Below the pieces are notes generated by a model, which was not told the DNA's origin, did no database searches, and worked only from the letters and a program-made list of their open reading frames with translations. From contig NZ_JAIETU010000005.1 of assembly GCF_019744875.1 (NCBI RefSeq), positions 62,001 to 126,000 on the forward strand: a DNA stretch of 64,000 bases. The letters run 5' to 3'. Shown here piece after piece: positions 59,978 through 64,000 of this stretch (positions are counted from its first letter, which is position 1; every line of letters starts with the position of its first letter). The position numbers were made by a program, and so were the translations under genes. Origin of the DNA: Hyphomicrobium sp. (lineage in GTDB: Bacteria > Pseudomonadota > Alphaproteobacteria > Rhizobiales > Hyphomicrobiaceae).

Positions 59978-60850
59978 ATGATCGCGATGGACGCAGGCAG
60001 GGCAACGAAACCGCGGGAGCTGGAGCCTGCCGCAGGATCCGGCACACCGCCGAACCGTCGCCGCCCCCGGCTGTGGGCGATCCGCGGAACCCTGTCTTCC
60101 AAGACCTACGCTGCGATTGCCGTGCTGGGGATCGCGCTCCCGTTCCTTCTTTGGATCGGCCTTCTTTCGCTCGGCGCCGTTCCGAAGCTGTTCATGCCGG
60201 CACCCATCGAAGTGGTCGGGCGCTTTGCAAACTGGGTGACCAACGAGGGCTTTGCCGCCGATCTCTGGATCAGCGTGCAGCGTGTCACGCTCGGCTTCGC
60301 GCTCTCTCTCGCGATCGCTCTGCCCCTGGGCTTGCTGTGCGGCACGTTCAAGCCGTGCGAGGCCTTTCTCGAGCCCGCTTTCGACTTCGTCCGCTACATG
60401 CCCGCCGTGGCGTTCGTGCCGTTGATGCTGCTGTGGTGCGGCATTGGGGAAGCTTCGAAAGTCTCCGTCATCTTCATCGGCACGTTCTTCCAGATGCTGC
60501 TGATGTTCGCGGACGACGTGCGCCGTGTGCCGATGCAGCAGATCGAGGCTGCACAGACGATGGGCGCCACGTCGCGGGAGATCCTCTTTCGCGTGATCCT
60601 TCCCTCATCGGCGCCGGCATTGCTGACCACGTCGCGCGTGACGCTCGGTTGGGCTTGGACCTACCTCGTCGTGGCCGAAATGGTCGCTGCGAACTCCGGC
60701 ATCGGCTACGCGATCCTCAAGGCTCAGCGCTTCCTGCAAACCGACAAGATCTTTGCCGGTCTCATCGTGATCGGCCTCATCGGCCTGCTGCAAGACCAAT
60801 TCATGCGCGCCCTTCGTGCCGTGCTCTTTCCTTACCTCAAGGGGCGCTGA
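59978..60850 (+). CDS. ABC transporter permease (TauC/SsuC type)
   Basis: A 290-residue permease with about six spans. The EAA loop is EAAQTMGATSREILFRVILP, and the overall form matches the nitrate/taurine/sulfonate/pyrimidine-type (BPD_transp_1) permeases. Preceded by 219 nt of AT-rich DNA shared with the TetR gene. The ATPase gene follows after 2 nt. The start may lie at 59978 or 59987. Confidence 0.88.
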   Translation: MIAMDAGRATKPRELEPAAGSGTPPNRRRPRLWAIRGTLSSKTYAAIAVLGIALPFLLWIGLLSLGAVPKLFMPAPIEVVGRFANWVTNEGFAADLWISVQRVTLGFALSLAIALPLGLLCGTFKPCEAFLEPAFDFVRYMPAVAFVPLMLLWCGIGEASKVSVIFIGTFFQMLLMFADDVRRVPMQQIEAAQTMGATSREILFRVILPSSAPALLTTSRVTLGWAWTYLVVAEMVAANSGIGYAILKAQRFLQTDKIFAGLIVIGLIGLLQDQFMRALRAVLFPYLKGR

Positions 60851-60852
60851 TC

Positions 60853-61662
60853 ATGACAAAGGGCCTCTCTGTTCAGAATCTCACGAAGGCGTTTGGCGAA
60901 ACGCGCGTTCTCGACGACGTCAGCTTCGTCATCGAGCCCGGCGAGTTCGTCACCATCGTCGGCGCATCCGGATGCGGCAAGTCCACGTTGCTGCGCATTC
61001 TCGCGGGGCTCGAGTTTTCCGATGCCGGAAGCGTCACGTGCAGCAGCCACCCGATTGAAGGGCCTGGCGTCGAGCGGGCCATGGTGTTTCAGGACTACAG
61101 CCTGTTCCCCTGGCTGAGCGTTATGGACAACGTGCTTTTCAGCCGCCGGCTCTCGACCAACGAAGACGACAATCTCGCCCTCGAACGTGGAGCCGAGGAA
61201 GCGCGCGCCCAGAATCTGCTGTCGCTCATCGGCCTGTCGAAGGTGAAGAGCGCCTACCCCTCGCAGCTTTCGGGCGGCATGCGCCAGCGAGTCGCCATTG
61301 CCCGCGCGCTGATGTCAAAGCCCGCCGTGCTGCTGATGGACGAGCCCTTCGGCGCCCTCGATGCCCAGACACGCGAAGTCATGCAGGACCTTGTGCTCGA
61401 TGTCGTGCGCGAGGAAGGCACGACCATCGTGTTCGTGACGCACGACGTAGAGGAAGCGATCTATCTCGGCTCGCGCGTCGTGCTGATGGCCCCTTACCCG
61501 GGGCGCATCGACAGCATCTACGACGTGGCGCTGCCTTCCCCGCGCACAGACGACATCCGCCTTGAGCCCAAATTCATGGAGCTCAAACGACGCATCACGT
61601 CTCGCGTCCGCGAGACCGCCGCCGCCTCGTTCGACGGCGCAGACCCGAGTTCATCCAGCTGA
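60853..61662 (+). CDS. ABC transporter ATP-binding protein (TauB/SsuB type)
   Basis: A 269-residue ATPase: Walker A GASGCGKST, Q-loop FQDYSLFPW, signature LSGGMRQR, Walker B VLLMDEPF and H-loop VTHDVEEA. Closest by form to the nitrate/sulfonate/taurine family. The gene lies between its permease and substrate-binding protein genes. Confidence 0.93.
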   Translation: MTKGLSVQNLTKAFGETRVLDDVSFVIEPGEFVTIVGASGCGKSTLLRILAGLEFSDAGSVTCSSHPIEGPGVERAMVFQDYSLFPWLSVMDNVLFSRRLSTNEDDNLALERGAEEARAQNLLSLIGLSKVKSAYPSQLSGGMRQRVAIARALMSKPAVLLMDEPFGALDAQTREVMQDLVLDVVREEGTTIVFVTHDVEEAIYLGSRVVLMAPYPGRIDSIYDVALPSPRTDDIRLEPKFMELKRRITSRVRETAAASFDGADPSSSS

Positions 61663-61699
61663 GGCGATGCCGCAGCGTTCTCAAGAAAGGGAGTATCCT

Positions 61700-62716
61700 A
61701 TGCTTGCTAAACTCGCTCATGGCCTACGAAAGGCTTCGATCCTTGCGGCCGGACTTGCCGGCGTGCTCGCGGGTGCGGGCGTGCCGCAGGCGCGGGCGGA
61801 AGAGAGCGTGACGCTCGCGACCGTCGCCTGGATCGGTTATGCGCCCTTCTACGTGGCCGTCGAAAAGAACCTGTTCAGCAAGCATGGCGTCAAGGTCGAG
61901 CTCAAGGATTTCGCAGATCCCGCGCTCATCCCTGCCGCTCTCGCCAGCGGCGGCATCCAGGGCGCCATGTACACCTACGACCAGGTGATCAACCTCGTCG
62001 CCAACGGCAACGACTACCGCGTCGTGATGCCGATCGACTACTCGAACGGCGCCGACGCCATCATCGCGAGCAAGTCGGTCAAGTCGCTCGCAGACCTCAA
62101 GGGCAAGAAGGTCGCCTATCCGTTCGCCACGTGCGACAACCTTCTCGTCGCCTACGCTCTGAAGTCGGCCGGGCTCACCGAAGCGGACGTCGAGGGCATC
62201 GACACGACGCCGGAGAACGTGCCGGCAGCCCTCGCCGCTGGCGCAAGCGCGGGTGCGACCTACGAGCCCAACGTCAGCAAATCGCTCAAGCTCGAGGTCG
62301 GCGACGGCTTCCACGCCATCTACACGTCGGCAACCGCGCCGGGCCTCATCACGGACGTTCTCTACTTCCCCGCCGATTTCATCGCCAAGAAGCCGGCGAC
62401 CGTCGAAGCCGTCATCAACGGCTACATCGACGGCATGAAGTTCCTCAAGGAGAACCCCGAGGAAGCCTACGCGATCGTCGCCAAGTACTTCTCGACCACG
62501 GTCGAGGACGTCAAGGAGCAGGCCAAGGGCGTCTACAACGTGCCCGTCTCCGAGATGGCCGGCTACTTCGGTCCCCGCGACGATGCAAAGTCGTTCTACA
62601 CGACGGGCAACCTGATCGCGGAAGTTCTCATGGCGCGCAAGCAGATCACGGCCGCCCCGAAGGTCGAGGATACCTTCACCAAGGTGTTCGTCGATAAGCT
62701 CGCCGCCGCGAAATGA
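61700..62716 (+). CDS. ABC transporter substrate-binding protein (NMT1/TauA type)
   Basis: A 338-residue periplasmic binding protein with signal peptide (LAAGLAGVLAGAGVPQARA). TLATVAWIGYAPFYVAVEKN is the typical start of NMT1/ABC-type nitrate, sulfonate or pyrimidine-precursor binding proteins, and LKGKKVAYPFATCDNLLV the hinge region. ATG 61700 follows AAGGGAG. The ligand is unknown; an amine or nitrogen compound is suggested by the downstream gene. Confidence 0.9.
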   Translation: MLAKLAHGLRKASILAAGLAGVLAGAGVPQARAEESVTLATVAWIGYAPFYVAVEKNLFSKHGVKVELKDFADPALIPAALASGGIQGAMYTYDQVINLVANGNDYRVVMPIDYSNGADAIIASKSVKSLADLKGKKVAYPFATCDNLLVAYALKSAGLTEADVEGIDTTPENVPAALAAGASAGATYEPNVSKSLKLEVGDGFHAIYTSATAPGLITDVLYFPADFIAKKPATVEAVINGYIDGMKFLKENPEEAYAIVAKYFSTTVEDVKEQAKGVYNVPVSEMAGYFGPRDDAKSFYTTGNLIAEVLMARKQITAAPKVEDTFTKVFVDKLAAAK

Positions 62717-62800
62717 GTGACCGGAACGGCCTCGTCCTCCGGATGAGGCCGTTCACCTCCCCACACACCCGCGTACCTTCATAAACAACGGAGACTTGCC

Positions 62801-64000
62801 GTGGACGCCGCCGCCGATAAGAAACCGCACGCACTGAGCGAAACGCTCGGGCCATCAGGCGTGAAGTACCTGCTTGCCAGCTACGTCGACATGCACGGCG
62901 TCTCCAAGGGCAAGGTCGTTCCGGTCGCGCATCTCGACCGCATGATGACTGGCTCGGAGCTGTGCACGGGAGCAGCGCTCGATGGCGTGCCGCAGGACGT
63001 AAGCGACGAGGAAGTCGCGGCCCATCCCGACGCCGCCTCATGCACCGTTCTGCCGTGGAAGCAGGATGTGGCCTGGTTCGCGAGCGACCTCTGGTGCAAG
63101 GGCAAGCCGTTCGAGGCCTGCAGCCGCAACATCCTCAAGCGCTCGCTCGCGAAGGCGGCCGGCATGGGATACGGCATGAACCTCGGCATGGAGGCCGAAT
63201 TCTACGTGCTGCGCGACGATCCCGCGCTCGGCTACCGCCCCATGTCCGATCGCCGGAACCTCGACAAGCCCGCCTATGACGTCTCGCGCATGCTCGACAA
63301 CATGGGATGGATGGACGAACTCGTGCAGGCCATGAACGGCCTTGGCTGGGACGTGTACAGCTTCGATCACGAGGACGGCACGGGTCAGTTCGAGATCGAC
63401 TTCCGCTTCTTCGACGCGCTGTCGATGGCCGACCGTTTCGTGTTTTTCCGCCTGATGGCGCATGAGATCGCGCGCAAGCACGGCGGCTTCGCCACGTTCA
63501 TGCCGAAGCCCTACGGGGATCGCGCGGGAAGCGGTGCGCACTTCAACATGTCGCTCGCCGATCTCAAGTCCGGGCGCAACCTGTTCTCCGATCCGGACGA
63601 TCCGCGCGGCTGCGGCCTCTCGAAGCTCGGCTATCAGTTCCTGGCCGGTGTCATGAGGCATCTGCCGGCGATCTGCGCCGTCGTCGCGCCGACGGTCAAC
63701 AGCTACAAGCGGCTCGTGCTCAAGGGATCGATGTCCGGCTTCACGTGGGCGCCTGTCTGGGCATGCTACGGCGACAACAACCGCACCAACACGCTGCGCA
63801 TTCCTCTGGGCGGCGGGCGCGTCGAGCTTCGTGCCGCCGACAGCGCCTGCAATCCGTATCTCGGAGCCGCGCTCGTGCTGGCCGCGGGACTGGAAGGCAT
63901 CGAGCAGGGGCTGGATCCCGGCGAGCCTCACACGGACAACATGTATCTCAAGAGCGAAGCCGAGCTGAAGGATCTCGGGATCTCGCGCCTCCCCAAGACT
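62801..64000 (+). CDS. Type III glutamine synthetase-like protein (GlnT/GmaS-like), partial
   Basis: The first 400 codons of a ligase that continues past the right edge. GTG 62801 follows GGAGA. The GS signature regions are present: GMEAEFYVL, FDHEDGTGQFEIDF, GSGAHFNMSL and NRTNTLRIPLGGGRVELR. It matches the type III GS group, which includes gamma-glutamylmethylamide synthetase of the N-methylglutamate pathway and the rhizobial GlnT. The upstream ABC importer and TetR gene fit an amine or other nitrogen source. Downstream genes outside the window would decide. Confidence 0.85.
   Translation, partial: MDAAADKKPHALSETLGPSGVKYLLASYVDMHGVSKGKVVPVAHLDRMMTGSELCTGAALDGVPQDVSDEEVAAHPDAASCTVLPWKQDVAWFASDLWCKGKPFEACSRNILKRSLAKAAGMGYGMNLGMEAEFYVLRDDPALGYRPMSDRRNLDKPAYDVSRMLDNMGWMDELVQAMNGLGWDVYSFDHEDGTGQFEIDFRFFDALSMADRFVFFRLMAHEIARKHGGFATFMPKPYGDRAGSGAHFNMSLADLKSGRNLFSDPDDPRGCGLSKLGYQFLAGVMRHLPAICAVVAPTVNSYKRLVLKGSMSGFTWAPVWACYGDNNRTNTLRIPLGGGRVELRAADSACNPYLGAALVLAAGLEGIEQGLDPGEPHTDNMYLKSEAELKDLGISRLPKT

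Noticed and set aside
59941-60850. A plus-strand frame in the permease region that joins the ATPase frame
   Set aside because: The permease is in the other frame with clear membrane segments and an EAA loop; the joined frame is Arg-rich until the true ATPase start at 60853.

Overview
The window looks like chromosome of a GC-rich alphaproteobacterium, most likely from the order Hyphomicrobiales (Rhizobiales). The basis is gene content and order: bamE diverging from a run of cytochrome bc1 chaperone, DUF177, plsX, fabH, ihfA, merR and tRNA-Pro; a TIGR03808-type Tat-exported protein; an HWE-type histidine kinase; DUF1488; and a Rhizobiales-style dispersed palindromic repeat. I cannot name the genus.

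Positions 1-8585 look like one end of a genomic island abutting the 3' end of tRNA-Pro(GGG). Reading leftward from about 6190 is a complete ubiquitin-like conjugation operon: a tandem beta-grasp (multi-ubiquitin) protein ending in Gly-Gly-Ser-Ser, a small E2-like protein, a JAMM/JAB deubiquitinase-like protease and an E1-like adenylating enzyme, each overlapping the next by ATGA. It is followed in the same direction by an AAA+ ATPase and a subtilisin-like protease (also ATGA-coupled; an IetA/IetS-like pair), then by a partial unknown gene leaving the window. Divergent to it are an XRE regulator, an ImmA/IrrE-type metallopeptidase and an unrecognised 178-residue protein. Two 16-bp palindromic boxes lie in the divergent promoter region, and two more lie about 2.1 kb away beyond the third gene. 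One of the distal boxes overlaps the -35 of a minus-strand promoter driving what looks like a roughly 125-nt structured small RNA with its own intrinsic terminator. This module is the most novel part of the window: it combines the parts of a bacterial ubiquitin-like tagging system with an unfoldase and protease pair, under what looks like protease-controlled repression.

From 8586 the core chromosome begins: tRNA-Pro, a phosphopantetheinyl transferase, merR, ihfA, fabH, plsX, DUF177, the bc1 chaperone, bamE and the proton-pumping pyrophosphatase hppA (8586-17777). Then follow a RidA protein, a DUF2157/GDYXXLXY membrane pair, a cydAB-type quinol oxidase, a MASE1-HWE sensor kinase convergent with a single-domain response regulator, trmFO, a FemAB-like acyltransferase, a HIT protein and a lipid-anchored hydrolase (18136-32321).

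Region 32507-45793 is rich in exported proteins: a pyroglutamyl peptidase, a Tat-exported beta-helix protein, an AsmA-family protein, an M23 peptidase with a Pro-rich tail, a 1356-residue protein carrying both a complete subtilisin triad and a complete thermolysin-type zinc site, a Tat-exported lysozyme-like protein and an L,D-transpeptidase. Region 46085-49185 holds a YegD-like Hsp70 and six small proteins, including a CsbD-like one. Region 49654-59003 is mixed metabolism and surface genes (DUF3829, 2-oxo-tetronate/hydroxypyruvate isomerase, arfB, rfbD, a PYROXD2-like oxidoreductase, an AAC(3)-I-like acetyltransferase, an autotransporter). The window ends in a TetR regulator, an ABC importer and a type III glutamine synthetase-like gene cut by the window edge, probably a nitrogen or amine utilisation cluster.
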